Below are positions 17,292-25,446 of a stretch of DNA of 64,000 bases, in pieces. Each line of letters starts with the position of its first letter. The first letter of the stretch is position 1. The position numbers and the translations under genes are program-made. Source of the stretch: Chitinophaga fulva (GTDB taxonomy: Bacteria > Bacteroidota > Bacteroidia > Chitinophagales > Chitinophagaceae); NCBI RefSeq assembly GCF_012927205.1, contig NZ_JABBGC010000004.1:660485-724484 (forward strand), written 5' to 3'. The notes beneath the pieces are model-generated. The model saw nothing but the letters and a program-made list of their open reading frames with translations, had not been told where the DNA came from and made no database searches.

Positions 17292-18404
17292 TTAATCTTC
17301 CCATTTTTGTTGCTTGCCTTCTTCTTCCTGTAATGGCCTTGCGGTAGTATACCGGCGCCATTTCTCCAACACCTGCGTAAAATCCGATGGCAGCTGGCTT
17401 TCAAAGTACATCTGCTTACGGGTGCGGGGGTGGATAAAGCCCAGCTGCTGTGCATGGAGCGCATGCCGGGGTATCACTTCAAAGCAGTTTTCCACAAATT
17501 GTTTGTATTTGGCGAAAATGGTGCCTTTCAGGATGCGGTTGCCACCGTAGGTATCGTCATTAAAGAGGGAATGCCCGATATGCTGCATATGTACGCGTAT
17601 CTGGTGGGTACGGCCTGTTTCAAGGCGGCATTCGACCATGGTGACATAGTTGTAGCGTTCCAGCACCCGATAATGCGTAATGGCCTCTTTGCCGTATTCT
17701 CCGTCAGGGTAGGCGTCCATGATTTTGCGCAGGCGCTGGTGACGGCCAACGTGGGCTACCACTGTTCCTTCATCTTCTTCAAAATCACCCCATACCAGGG
17801 CTATATAACGACGGTGAACGGTGTGGTCAAAAAACTGTTTGGCCAGGTCGGTCATGGCTTTTTCAGACTTGGCCACTACCAACAGGCCGGAAGTATTTTT
17901 ATCGATACGGTGTACCAGCCCGAAACGCGGGATTTCAGGGGTGGTAGCTTGTGTTTTATCGCCAAGGTACCAGGAAAGGCCGTTGACCAGCGTGCCGGTA
18001 TAGTTGCCGCAACCGGGGTGTACCACCATGCCGGCGGGCTTGTCGATGATCAGCACATCATCGTCTTCATAAACGATATTGAGCGGTAATTCTTCCGGCA
18101 GCACTTCCGTGCTTTCGGGGTTTTTATTGGAAAATACAATGATCTTGTCCAGCGGCCTGATCTTGTAGTTGGCTTTAACGGGCTTGTCGTTTACCAACAC
18201 CATCTCCGTATCCAGTGCGTTCTGGACCTTGTTGCGGGTAATGCCTTCAATACGGGCGGTCAGGAACTTGTCGATACGGATAGGTTCCTGGCCTTTGTCC
18301 ACCACCATATTGATCTTCTCATAAAGTTCCTCACTGCCCTCCCCGTTTTCCAGCTCGTCTTCCAGTTCCAGCAATTCTTCAGCCATTACAGTAAATTTTG
18401 GCAA
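17292..18404 (-). CDS. RluA family pseudouridine synthase (RluD-like)
   Basis: 370 residues. An acidic N-terminal extension (~1-40) precedes an S4 RNA-binding domain (IRIDKFLTARIEGITRNKVQNAL). The catalytic domain has VVHPGCGNYTGTLVNGL, the active-site Asp in HRIDKNTSGLLVVAK, and the GRTHQIRVHMQHIGHSLFNDDTYGG block. The family isomerises uridines in 23S rRNA; RluD acts on helix 69. S4 plus this length fits RluD best, but the exact site is inference. Confidence 0.92.
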   Translation of the reverse strand: MPKFTVMAEELLELEDELENGEGSEELYEKINMVVDKGQEPIRIDKFLTARIEGITRNKVQNALDTEMVLVNDKPVKANYKIRPLDKIIVFSNKNPESTEVLPEELPLNIVYEDDDVLIIDKPAGMVVHPGCGNYTGTLVNGLSWYLGDKTQATTPEIPRFGLVHRIDKNTSGLLVVAKSEKAMTDLAKQFFDHTVHRRYIALVWGDFEEDEGTVVAHVGRHQRLRKIMDAYPDGEYGKEAITHYRVLERYNYVTMVECRLETGRTHQIRVHMQHIGHSLFNDDTYGGNRILKGTIFAKYKQFVENCFEVIPRHALHAQQLGFIHPRTRKQMYFESQLPSDFTQVLEKWRRYTTARPLQEEEGKQQKWED

Positions 18405-18623
18405 AGGTAAAATAAAATACCCGTAGCCGTAAGGGTATGCCGCAATGCCAGCCCGTTAAACAGGCCGGGCGGCGCATTTCCGGCCGGACATTACAGAAAA
18501 ATGACATCTGCGGCGGGGCATGGATGCCCCCACAGCATGAAACCGGCCCGGGCCTCCGGTTGAGGGAACCGGTAGCATGCTGGCGCCATGCCCGGCATTG
18601 ATACGCCTTAGCACTTTGTTTTA

Positions 18624-18631
18624 TATCTTTG
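18624..18631 (+). promoter_or_regulatory. Bacteroidota -7 box upstream of lipB
   Basis: TATCTTTG matches TAnnTTTG and lies 75 bp before the lipB start chosen here. A TTG at 18598-18600 is somewhat too far upstream for a canonical -33 element. Confidence 0.5.
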
Positions 18632-18706
18632 CACTTTGAGATTTTTCTCTTTAAAACCCGGACGGTTTCGTCCGGAAAAAAGCATAGGAGTGTAGCACTT
18701 TTCAGT

Positions 18707-19414
18707 ATGGAAAAGCAGGAGATCATCGTCAGAGACCTTGGCAAAATAGATTATCAGGAAGCCTGGGATTACCAGGAACAGCTGTTGAAGGAGAATGTAC
18801 AACTGAAGGCCCAAACGCCCAACCAGTGGCCTAAACCAACAACCAACTATCTTCTTTTCTGCGAACATCCGCCGGTATATACCCTGGGTAAAAGCGGGCA
18901 CATGGAAAACCTGCTGCTGAGCCAGGAAGAACTGGAGCAGCAGGGGATAGGTTTCGTGCCGACCAACCGCGGCGGCGATATTACCTTCCACGGCCCGGGC
19001 CAGATAGTGGGTTATCCCATCATTGACCTCGAAAATTTCTTCACCGATATCGGGAAATATCTCCGTTACTTGGAAGAGGTGGTGATCCGTACACTGGCGG
19101 AATACGGCGTTACCGGCGACCGGTCACCGGGGGAAACAGGTGTATGGCTGGACCCGCACGATAAAGCCAAAGCCCGTAAAATCTGCGCGATGGGCGTACG
19201 TTGCAGCCGTTGGGTAACCATGCATGGCTTTGCCCTCAACGTGAATACGCACATGAACTACTTCGATAACATCATTGCATGCGGCATCGCTGATAAACAG
19301 GTGACCTCACTGGACAAGGAAGTGGGCCATCACGTGCCGGAAGAAGAAGTGAAAGCGAAGCTGAAAAAACATTTTGCGGAAGTCTTCAACTGTGATGTAC
19401 ATGATTATTGCTGA
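18707..19414 (+). CDS. lipB: Octanoyltransferase LipB
   Basis: 235 residues from ATG 18707; the open frame upstream would begin in the promoter region. Family motifs: LLFCEHPPVYTLGKSG, NRGGDITFHGPGQIVGYPIIDL, GETGVWLD, and MGVRCSRWVTMHGFALNVN, which holds the catalytic Lys/Cys region. The active-site Cys is in NIIACGI. It transfers octanoyl from acyl carrier protein to lipoyl domains. The last codons (N-C-D-V-H-D-Y-C) lie inside a dispersed repeat that also follows two other genes, so the C-terminus may have been altered by the repeat. Confidence 0.95.
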   Translation: MEKQEIIVRDLGKIDYQEAWDYQEQLLKENVQLKAQTPNQWPKPTTNYLLFCEHPPVYTLGKSGHMENLLLSQEELEQQGIGFVPTNRGGDITFHGPGQIVGYPIIDLENFFTDIGKYLRYLEEVVIRTLAEYGVTGDRSPGETGVWLDPHDKAKARKICAMGVRCSRWVTMHGFALNVNTHMNYFDNIIACGIADKQVTSLDKEVGHHVPEEEVKAKLKKHFAEVFNCDVHDYC

Positions 19415-19591
19415 TTCGCCTGATTCAGGAAGATTTAAGCGAAGATCGAAGCGGACTAACCAATAAAAACATTAAAATAAATACCATAAAGTAAAGCGCC
19501 CATTGACTTAGTCAATGGGCGCTTACTTTTTATTTCATTACTCCAATCTTCGCTTAAATCTTCCTGAATCAGGCGAATCAGCAATAATCAT
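19401..19591. repeat. Perfect 46-bp inverted repeat at convergent gene ends
   Basis: The arm at 19401-19446, starting ATGATTATTGCTGATTCGCC, is the exact reverse complement of 19546-19591. The left arm overlaps the lipB stop codon; the right arm begins 12 bp past the stop of the convergent gene. A similar sequence, counting about nine more bases outside each arm (AACTGTGAT...), occurs again at 59951-59990. Confidence 0.92.
19494..19531. terminator. Bidirectional terminator between lipB and the convergent gene
   Basis: AAGCGCCCATTGAC (19494-19507) and GTCAATGGGCGCTT (19511-19524) form a 14-bp stem with a 3-nt loop, followed by ACTTTTTA. It sits in the middle of the large inverted repeat. Confidence 0.85.
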
Positions 19592-19602
19592 GGCCATCAC
19601 AG

Positions 19603-20325
19603 TTACATGCGGTAGTTCAACGGAATGAAAAAGTTCCATTTCTCTTTCAGACGGCCGTCTTCAAACAGTTCAAAATTGAACCAGCCGGCATGCATGAAAA
19701 TGGCTTTTTCCAGAATAAGGGAGGGACCTTTTACCTGCTCAATCTCAAACAGGAAGATGCCATTAGGCTCAAAAAATTTGACGGAATATTTTTTCTGTGG
19801 TGCGTCATTGAGTTTAATGTTGACGTTGCCGTCAGCCGTGGTGTAGATATAGTTGGAAGGGTGCCATATTACCTTAGGCTCCTTGTTCTCTTCTGCAGGT
19901 TTGTTAGGGTTGCGGGCAGCATCTTTGATGTCCGCGTATTGCAGTTTCATATCGGCTTTGATAGTACTGTCGGGCAGGGCCTGCATGGTTTTACTATAGA
20001 TGAACCGCCCGTTGTTGAACAGGATGAAGAGACGGTAATAGTTATTGCCGGGCAACGGCTTGTTGTCCAGGTAAACATTCCGTGTTTGTGTCGGATAGCT
20101 GGCGTAGCCAATGGTATTAAAGTTCAGCACGCTGTCTATTGAACGCTGGATGCCGATCTCTTTTACCTCCATGAATCCGGATATCCAGTCCAGCTGAATC
20201 TTACCGGTTTTAATGGTGGCCGTAAATTCAGGTAATACCGGGGGCAGTATTTCCTGACCCTTACCTGCGAGTGCTATCGATAAAAAAAATCCTATGGCGA
20301 ATGTTAAACGCGCGACCTGCTTCAT
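19603..20325 (-). CDS. Secreted protein with FnIII-like domain
   Basis: 240 residues with signal peptide (VARLTFAIGFFLSIALAGKGQ). Residues ~30-110 resemble the FnIII-type module found before T9SS type A signals (KTGKIQLDWISGFMEVKEIGIQRSIDS, NNYYRLFILFNNGRFIYS). The C-terminal part (NVNIKLNDAPQKKYSVKFFEPNG...WFNFELFEDGRL) has the beta pattern of a type A sorting domain but lacks clear canonical motifs. T9SS export is therefore only possible. It is convergent with lipB. Confidence 0.75.
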   Translation of the reverse strand: MKQVARLTFAIGFFLSIALAGKGQEILPPVLPEFTATIKTGKIQLDWISGFMEVKEIGIQRSIDSVLNFNTIGYASYPTQTRNVYLDNKPLPGNNYYRLFILFNNGRFIYSKTMQALPDSTIKADMKLQYADIKDAARNPNKPAEENKEPKVIWHPSNYIYTTADGNVNIKLNDAPQKKYSVKFFEPNGIFLFEIEQVKGPSLILEKAIFMHAGWFNFELFEDGRLKEKWNFFIPLNYRM

Positions 20326-20391
20326 ACAAAAAATCCGTAAGCTCTTAAAGTTGGCAAAAATACACTACCGTTCAAATATAATGAACAGTTT

Positions 20392-21270
20392 TTACAGTGA
20401 AAGAACGCCCGGAGGCAGGGAAAGATTGCCCTGTAGTCCGCCGGTATGTATTAATAATACTTTGCTATTGTCGGCAAAGTAGTGCTGATGGATTAATTCA
20501 CGGAACGCCTTGACAAGTTTTCCGGTGTAAATGATATCTGTTGGAATACCGGTTTCTGCAAAAAAAGTATTGATAAAATCTATAAGCGCTGGTTTAACTT
20601 TAGCGTAACCTCCTTCATGAAAGTCATGCAACAATTGCCAGTGGCTGGTTTGACCGGGGTGAAGCAGAGCCTTGACCTCTGCTTCGAGATAACCGGCGCC
20701 TTTCAACACCGGGATACCGATGACAGTTTGTGTGGCGGTGGCACTGTTGATGAGGCCGGCCAGTGTGGTACCGGTCCCTACAGCACAAAGAATATGTGTG
20801 AAATGCCCTGTGGGAAAGAGAGAGAGAATGTCTTCACAACCACGGGCGCCGGCGGCGTTGTGCCCGCCTTCCGGAATAAGGTAAGTATCCGGACGATTTT
20901 CAAAAGATTGCCGGCTGTCGCGGTAAGCTTCCCGGCTGATAAACTCCAGCTGCATCCCCTGACGCAGCGCGGTTTGCAGCGTATGGCTCAACACCGGAGG
21001 GCGTTCGCCACGGATGATACCGGTGCAGCGCAGGCCTGCCTCCCGGCAGGCGGCGGCAGTAGCGGCAATATGATTGGAATAAGCACCACCGAAGGTGAGA
21101 ATATGCTGTTTGCCCTCGCTGCGAGCGGCCTCCAGGTTGTATTTCAGCTTAAACCATTTGTTGCCGGAGATGTCCGGGTCCAGCTTGTCGAGCCGCAGCA
21201 TGGCCGCTTCCAGCTGCGTCGGCAGCCAGGAAGGGGTGAGGGTGTCTAATGTGATCTTCCCGGTGTTCAT
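20392..21270 (-). CDS. PLP-dependent D-cysteine desulfhydrase/ACC deaminase family protein
   Basis: 292 residues. The PLP-binding Lys lies in DISGNKWFKLKYNLEAA and is followed by the phosphate/substrate loop TFGGAYSNHIAATAAA. Also visible are LIPEGGHNAAGARGCEDIL and AVGTGTTLAGLINSA, both typical of the tryptophan synthase beta-fold group that holds D-cysteine desulfhydrase and 1-aminocyclopropane-1-carboxylate deaminase. The substrate cannot be settled from sequence alone. It is shorter than characterised ACC deaminases (~338 residues). Confidence 0.85.
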   Translation of the reverse strand: MNTGKITLDTLTPSWLPTQLEAAMLRLDKLDPDISGNKWFKLKYNLEAARSEGKQHILTFGGAYSNHIAATAAACREAGLRCTGIIRGERPPVLSHTLQTALRQGMQLEFISREAYRDSRQSFENRPDTYLIPEGGHNAAGARGCEDILSLFPTGHFTHILCAVGTGTTLAGLINSATATQTVIGIPVLKGAGYLEAEVKALLHPGQTSHWQLLHDFHEGGYAKVKPALIDFINTFFAETGIPTDIIYTGKLVKAFRELIHQHYFADNSKVLLIHTGGLQGNLSLPPGVLSL

Positions 21271-21287
21271 CTCCCCAAATTATAAAA

Positions 21288-21476
21288 CCCGGGAACCCAG
21301 GGCTAAAGCCCTGGGCTACGTTGTTTTTCAGGCTTTTTAGGAATACCGTTCCATAAATTATGGGAATCAATCTCCAAAGTAGAATAGGAGGGCTTAAAGC
21401 CGCTGGTTATGGACACAGCCTCGGAAACAGGCCTGAACAACATCGTAGCCCAGGGCTTTAGCCCTGGGTTCCCGGG
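21288..21476. repeat. MITE-like 189-bp inverted repeat with nested palindromes
   Basis: The arms 21288-21320 and 21444-21476 are perfect 33-nt reverse complements. Each contains its own palindrome CCCAGGGCTAAAGCCCTGGG. Similarity continues inward, more loosely, around TTGTT..TTCAGGC. It lies between two minus-strand genes and has no coding content. Confidence 0.9.
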
Positions 21477-21490
21477 GAGTAAAATAACGA

Positions 21491-22831
21491 TTATTCGTTG
21501 GTCAGAAATCCGCCTTTACCGCGGTACAGCTTAACTGGTTTATCCAGTTTCACTTTCAGCACGGTTACATATTTATCCTGCACGTTTTCGGGCACATCGA
21601 TGTAAACGAGGCCGGGCACAGGGCTCCAGGAGATTTTACCGACTACTTTATGATTCAGTTTGGCGCCATTGCCTACTACGCTGATCTCTTCGATTTTATT
21701 GCTCAGCCCTTTGATCACCACCTGTCCGCTGGTTTTACCTGGCAGGAAGAGGTACAGGGTGCTGGAATCTTTAGAGAGGGTGGTAGGGCCGTAGAAATGC
21801 CCCAGTGGCAGTCCTGCGACGGTATTGAAAACAGCCTCGCCGTTCTTTTTATTCCAGGCGCCCAGTTCTTTCAGGATGTTCACTTCTTCTGCGGGGATGG
21901 AGCCATCTGCTTTAGGCCCGATATCGAGGAGGAGGTTACCGCCGTTGGCCACCGCATCTACGAAGATGGTGATAATTTCGAAAGGTGTTTTCCAGTTGGT
22001 GTCTTGTGGTTGCCATCCCCAGTTGTTGTTGATGGTCATGCACAGTTCCCACCAGTGGTAGTGGGGGCGTGTAACGGGGAAGTTCTGTTCCGGTGTGTCA
22101 TAATCGCCATAGCCCTGTAAACGCCCGTTGATAATGGTGTTGGGGTTATGGGTGGTGAGCATTTTACGCATTTTGCCGGCTTCCCATTCTTCTGCGGAGT
22201 GTTCCCAGTCGCCATCAAACCACCAGAGATCGGGGTTGAATTTGGTCATCACTTCTTCCATCTGGCCTTCGTAGAATTTCAGGAAACGCTGCCAGCGTGC
22301 GGGTTGCGTCTTGATATCATAGCGGTTGCTGTCTTTCAGGAACTGCGGATAATCAGGATAACTCCAATCTATCAACGAAAAATAGGCACCACATTTGATA
22401 CTGTCGCGCCGCAATGCGGTGTAGAGCGGTGTCAGTACGTCCCTTTTGGCGGGAGTGCTGTTGACAACATCGAGTTTACTGTATTTGCTGTCCCACAAAG
22501 CCACGCCATCGTGGTGTTTGGTGGTAACAACCGCGTAGCGGGCGCCGGATTCTTTGATCAGATCGGCCCATTCCTGCGGGTTGTAATTACTGGCAGTGAA
22601 ACCTTTCAGTTGCTGCATGTAATCAGGGTAGGAGATTTTTTTGTTGTGGAATGACCAGGATTCATCAATTCCTTTTACCGAATAAATGCCCCAGTGGATG
22701 AAGATGCCCAGTTTGGCGTCGGCAAACCACTGCATTTTGCCTTTGATGTCGTCCGGATTGGTTTTCTGTTGCGCATGAGCAGTCATAGAAAGCTGCATGG
22801 CACAGGCTCCCAGCACAAGTAGTCTTTTCAT
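21491..22831 (-). CDS. Alpha-L-fucosidase, GH29
   Basis: 446 residues from the ATG at 22831, chosen because it starts a clean signal peptide (MKRLLVLGACAMQLSMTAHAQ); an ATG 42 bp upstream would spoil it. GH29 landmarks: WFADAKLGIFIHWGIYSVKG, YAVVTTKHHDGVALWDSKYS, the nucleophile Asp in PDLWWFDGDWEHS, and GNLLLDIGPKADGSIP. It removes fucose from glycans, probably in the periplasm or at the surface. The divergent neighbours are a sugar nucleotidyltransferase and a sugar kinase; no SusC/SusD pair is in the window. Confidence 0.93.
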   Translation of the reverse strand: MKRLLVLGACAMQLSMTAHAQQKTNPDDIKGKMQWFADAKLGIFIHWGIYSVKGIDESWSFHNKKISYPDYMQQLKGFTASNYNPQEWADLIKESGARYAVVTTKHHDGVALWDSKYSKLDVVNSTPAKRDVLTPLYTALRRDSIKCGAYFSLIDWSYPDYPQFLKDSNRYDIKTQPARWQRFLKFYEGQMEEVMTKFNPDLWWFDGDWEHSAEEWEAGKMRKMLTTHNPNTIINGRLQGYGDYDTPEQNFPVTRPHYHWWELCMTINNNWGWQPQDTNWKTPFEIITIFVDAVANGGNLLLDIGPKADGSIPAEEVNILKELGAWNKKNGEAVFNTVAGLPLGHFYGPTTLSKDSSTLYLFLPGKTSGQVVIKGLSNKIEEISVVGNGAKLNHKVVGKISWSPVPGLVYIDVPENVQDKYVTVLKVKLDKPVKLYRGKGGFLTNE

Positions 22832-22962
22832 CGTTCCAATTAAATTAATCATTAAAATATGTGTTGTCCACAAAAAGAAAGCGTGAAAATAGGTTTAATG
22901 ATTATATTTAACGCCGATATTTTCAGGTAAAACATTGAAAATTATAAAATAATATCAGAAAA

Positions 22963-23865
22963 ATGCAACCGACTTTATTGATTTTAGCGGCCGGTATGGC
23001 CAGTCGATATGGCAGTTTGAAGCAAATCCAGGCTTTCGGGCCCAGTGGAGAGACTATCATTGACTACTCTATTTACGATGCTATCCGTGCCGGTTTTGGC
23101 AAGATCGTATTTATTATCCGTGAAAATTTTGCCACTGAGTTTAAAGAGATCTTTGAACCTAAGCTCAAAGGCCGTGTAGCAACGGATTACGTGTACCAGA
23201 ACATGGATTCTTTCACCGGTGGTTACCAGATCCCGGCAGAACGTACCAAGCCATGGGGCACTGCACATGCTATTCTGTGCGCCAAAGACGCTATCCAGGA
23301 GCCATTTGCTGTGATCAATGCGGATGATTTTTACGGAGCGGACGCTTTTGTAAAAATGGCCGCTTTCCTGAATGGAGACGCCAAAGCAGATATCTACAGC
23401 GTAGTAGGGTATGAGCTGGGCAAAACAGTGAGCGAGCACGGTTCCGTGTCCCGCGGTGTTTGCGCAGTAGACGGCGCCGGTTTCCTGTCAGCCATCAATG
23501 AAAGAACAAAAATTTATACTGACAATGGCCAGATCGTTTATGAAGAAGCCGATGGCAGCAAACACCTATTGGGTGCTGAAACGCCGGTTTCCATGAACTT
23601 CTGGGGTTTCCATCCCAGCGTATTTGACATCAGCCAGTCGCTGTTCAACGAGTTCCTGGAGAAAAACGGCACCAATCCTAAATCGGAGTTCTTTATTCCG
23701 ATTGTGGCTGACGAATTTATCCGTCGTGATATGGGCAAGGTAAAAGTATTGCCTACCACAGCGAAATGGTTTGGGGTTACTTACAAGGAAGATGCACCCG
23801 GTGTTCAGGCCAGTCTGTCAGAATTGGTTAAAAACGGAGCATATCCCGACAATTTATGGAAATAA
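22963..23865 (+). CDS. Sugar-phosphate nucleotidyltransferase
   Basis: 300 residues. The N-terminal nucleotide-binding signature is LLILAAGMASRYGSLKQIQAFGPSGETIIDYSIYDA, with KPWGTAHAILCAKDAI, the metal-binding FAVINADDFYG, and FWGFHPSVFDISQ. This is the NTP_transferase fold of UTP- or GTP-sugar pyrophosphorylases. The next gene overlaps its stop codon and encodes a sugar-kinase-like protein, so the two probably act in sequence to phosphorylate and then activate a hexose or N-acetylhexosamine. Confidence 0.88.
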   Translation: MQPTLLILAAGMASRYGSLKQIQAFGPSGETIIDYSIYDAIRAGFGKIVFIIRENFATEFKEIFEPKLKGRVATDYVYQNMDSFTGGYQIPAERTKPWGTAHAILCAKDAIQEPFAVINADDFYGADAFVKMAAFLNGDAKADIYSVVGYELGKTVSEHGSVSRGVCAVDGAGFLSAINERTKIYTDNGQIVYEEADGSKHLLGAETPVSMNFWGFHPSVFDISQSLFNEFLEKNGTNPKSEFFIPIVADEFIRRDMGKVKVLPTTAKWFGVTYKEDAPGVQASLSELVKNGAYPDNLWK

Positions 23866-24947
23866 CACCCAACAAATTAATCCTTCAGGCTTTTGGACTG
23901 GAGCCTGAAGGATTAAACGTCCGAAGATTCGGATCAGGACACATCAACAACACTTTTCTGCTCGAAAAGAAGGAGGACGGCAGCAAATATGTTTTACAGA
24001 AAATCAATGTAAACGTATTTAAGGAACCCGGGATAATAGCCGCTAACCAAAGAATGGCAGCCGATTATCTCGCAGCACATCATCCGGCGTATCTGTTCAT
24101 TACGCCCATACCCACGGTCAACGGGGAAGAGCTCTTTGTAATGGACAACGAATACTGGCGAATGATTCCGTTTATTGCCGGTTCTGTGACGGTAGACCAG
24201 GCCGATAACCCAAAGCAGGCATATGAAGCCGCCAAGCAGTTTGGCCGCCTTGCCAATTACCTTTCGGGCATCGACCTGAAGCCGTTTAAAGCTTCAATTC
24301 CGAACTTTCACAATCTCACCCTCCGTTATGCCGCTTTTCAGGAAGCTATCCGTAACACCAGGGAAGACAGAAAGGCAGCAGCAGAAGAGCTGATTGACGA
24401 ATTCCTCCGCTACTCCGACATCGCAGTCACGTACGAACAGCTGAAAACAAATCCCGAATTCAGGGACCATCTGATGCACCATGATACCAAAATCAATAAT
24501 GTGCTGCTCAACCAAGACACATATGAAGGTATCTGCGTTTGTGACCTGGATACACTGATGCCGGGAAAAATCATCTCAGACCTCGGAGACATGGTACGCA
24601 CTTATGTCTGCCCCGTTTCCGAAGAAGAGCCTGATGTAAGCCAGATCGTTATCCGCGATGAATACTTTGAAGCCCTTATGCAGGGATATCTCGAAGAAAT
24701 TGGCGGCACTTTAACCAAAGTGGAAAAAGAACAACTCTTCTTTGCAGGAAAGTTCATGATCTACATGCAGGGTATCCGGTTCCTCACTGATTATCTCAAC
24801 GGTGATGTGTATTACCCGATTAAGTACGCCCGGCACAACTTTGACCGCGCACACAACCAGCTCGTACTGCTGAAGCGCCTCATAGAAAAACAAGACACAT
24901 TGCAGGCTATCATCAGCAAATGCCTCCATGTCAGTGAACAGGTTTAG
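23856..24947 (+). CDS. APH-fold sugar kinase (N-acetylhexosamine 1-kinase-like)
   Basis: 363 residues, starting inside the previous gene (10-bp overlap). Protein-kinase-like APH fold: RRFGSGHINNTFLLEKKEDGSKYVLQKIN (nucleotide loop and Lys), catalytic HHDTKINNVLL (HxD...N type) and metal-binding VCDLDTLMPGKI. Such proteins include NahK, which phosphorylates GlcNAc or GalNAc at C1. Pairing with a nucleotidyltransferase supports a nucleotide-sugar salvage role. Exact sugar unknown. Confidence 0.83.
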   Translation: MEITPNKLILQAFGLEPEGLNVRRFGSGHINNTFLLEKKEDGSKYVLQKINVNVFKEPGIIAANQRMAADYLAAHHPAYLFITPIPTVNGEELFVMDNEYWRMIPFIAGSVTVDQADNPKQAYEAAKQFGRLANYLSGIDLKPFKASIPNFHNLTLRYAAFQEAIRNTREDRKAAAEELIDEFLRYSDIAVTYEQLKTNPEFRDHLMHHDTKINNVLLNQDTYEGICVCDLDTLMPGKIISDLGDMVRTYVCPVSEEEPDVSQIVIRDEYFEALMQGYLEEIGGTLTKVEKEQLFFAGKFMIYMQGIRFLTDYLNGDVYYPIKYARHNFDRAHNQLVLLKRLIEKQDTLQAIISKCLHVSEQV

Positions 24948-24978
24948 ACTAGTGAACAATTAAATGAAATCATTCAAA

Positions 24979-25013
24979 GTCCCGGTGCTTTCCCGCACCG
25001 GGATTTTTTTTTG
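24979..25013 (+). terminator. Intrinsic terminator after the sugar kinase
   Basis: TCCCGGTG and CACCGGGA flank a short CTTTCCCG loop, and a run of T (TTTTTTTT) follows. Confidence 0.9.
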
Positions 25014-25177
25014 CTGCCTGCCCCACTTCTTCCTGCTTCCCGGTATCAGTTGATTGTTAGTATTTGATAACTGGTTTTGAGAATTTGTTAGAAATGGATT
25101 AATAATCGACTTCTTTTTTTGAATATTTTCAAAAACATATAAAGGGATTAATTTTTGACGAAATATTATGCCCTTTG

Positions 25178-25208
25178 TTGTTTTTTATTTTTTTCACGAA
25201 TACATTTG
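25178..25208 (+). promoter_or_regulatory. Promoter of the ilv operon
   Basis: TTG at 25178-25180, a 20-bp spacer and TACATTTG at 25201-25208 match the Bacteroidota -33/-7 consensus (TTG N19-21 TAnnTTTG). It is placed 28 bp before the leader ORF start at 25236. Confidence 0.75.
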
Positions 25209-25235
25209 TACTGATACAAACAATGATCACCTCCT

Positions 25236-25352
25236 ATGTGGGTAAATAAAGACAATATAAAACTTAATCACATCGTACCTCAGCTCAATTGGGCTATCAC
25301 GAAGGTCGTGATTATCGTCGTTGTCATTATTAGCCACCATAACGGAGGATAG
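25236..25352 (+). CDS. ilv operon leader peptide (38 residues)
   Basis: An ORF too short for routine calling: ATG 25236 to TAG 25350-25352. It begins MWVNKDNIKL, carries the run VVIIVVVII at codons 24-32 (25305-25331) and ends SHHNGG. Nine consecutive Val/Ile codons directly upstream of a terminator and of ilvE are the signature of a branched-chain amino acid attenuator peptide, as in the enterobacterial ilv operons. Val or Ile shortage would stall the ribosome in this run. The peptide itself needs no function. Confidence 0.85.
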   Translation: MWVNKDNIKLNHIVPQLNWAITKVVIIVVVIISHHNGG

Positions 25353-25412
25353 GTACACGTGCATAATCAAATCGATATAGCCTTCCTCCGCAAAGAGGAA
25401 GGCTTTTTTTTT
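25343..25412 (+). promoter_or_regulatory. ilv transcription attenuator (antiterminator/terminator switch)
   Basis: The terminator hairpin is 25379-25404. A competing strand CGGAGGATAGG at 25343-25353 can pair with CCTTCCTCCG (25381-25390) through ten base pairs with one bulged T. That strand overlaps the leader stop codon. A ribosome at the stop would mask it and favour termination; one stalled in the Val/Ile run would leave it free and favour readthrough into ilvE. A small extra hairpin ATCACG..CGTGAT (25296-25312) lies within the leader and could be a pause site. Confidence 0.8.
25379..25412 (+). terminator. Attenuator terminator of the ilv operon
   Basis: AGCCTTCCTC (25379-25388), 6-nt loop CGCAAA and GAGGAAGGCT (25395-25404) run into nine T residues, 35 bp before the ilvE start. 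Confidence 0.92.
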
Positions 25413-25446
25413 GACCACTACATTTTGACGCTAATAATTCAATTTT

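Noticed and set aside
25224..25250. Alternative tiny ORF M-I-T-S-Y-V-G-K in the ilv leader
   Set aside because: It stops before the Val/Ile run and is in a different frame; the 25236 ORF explains the regulatory codons.
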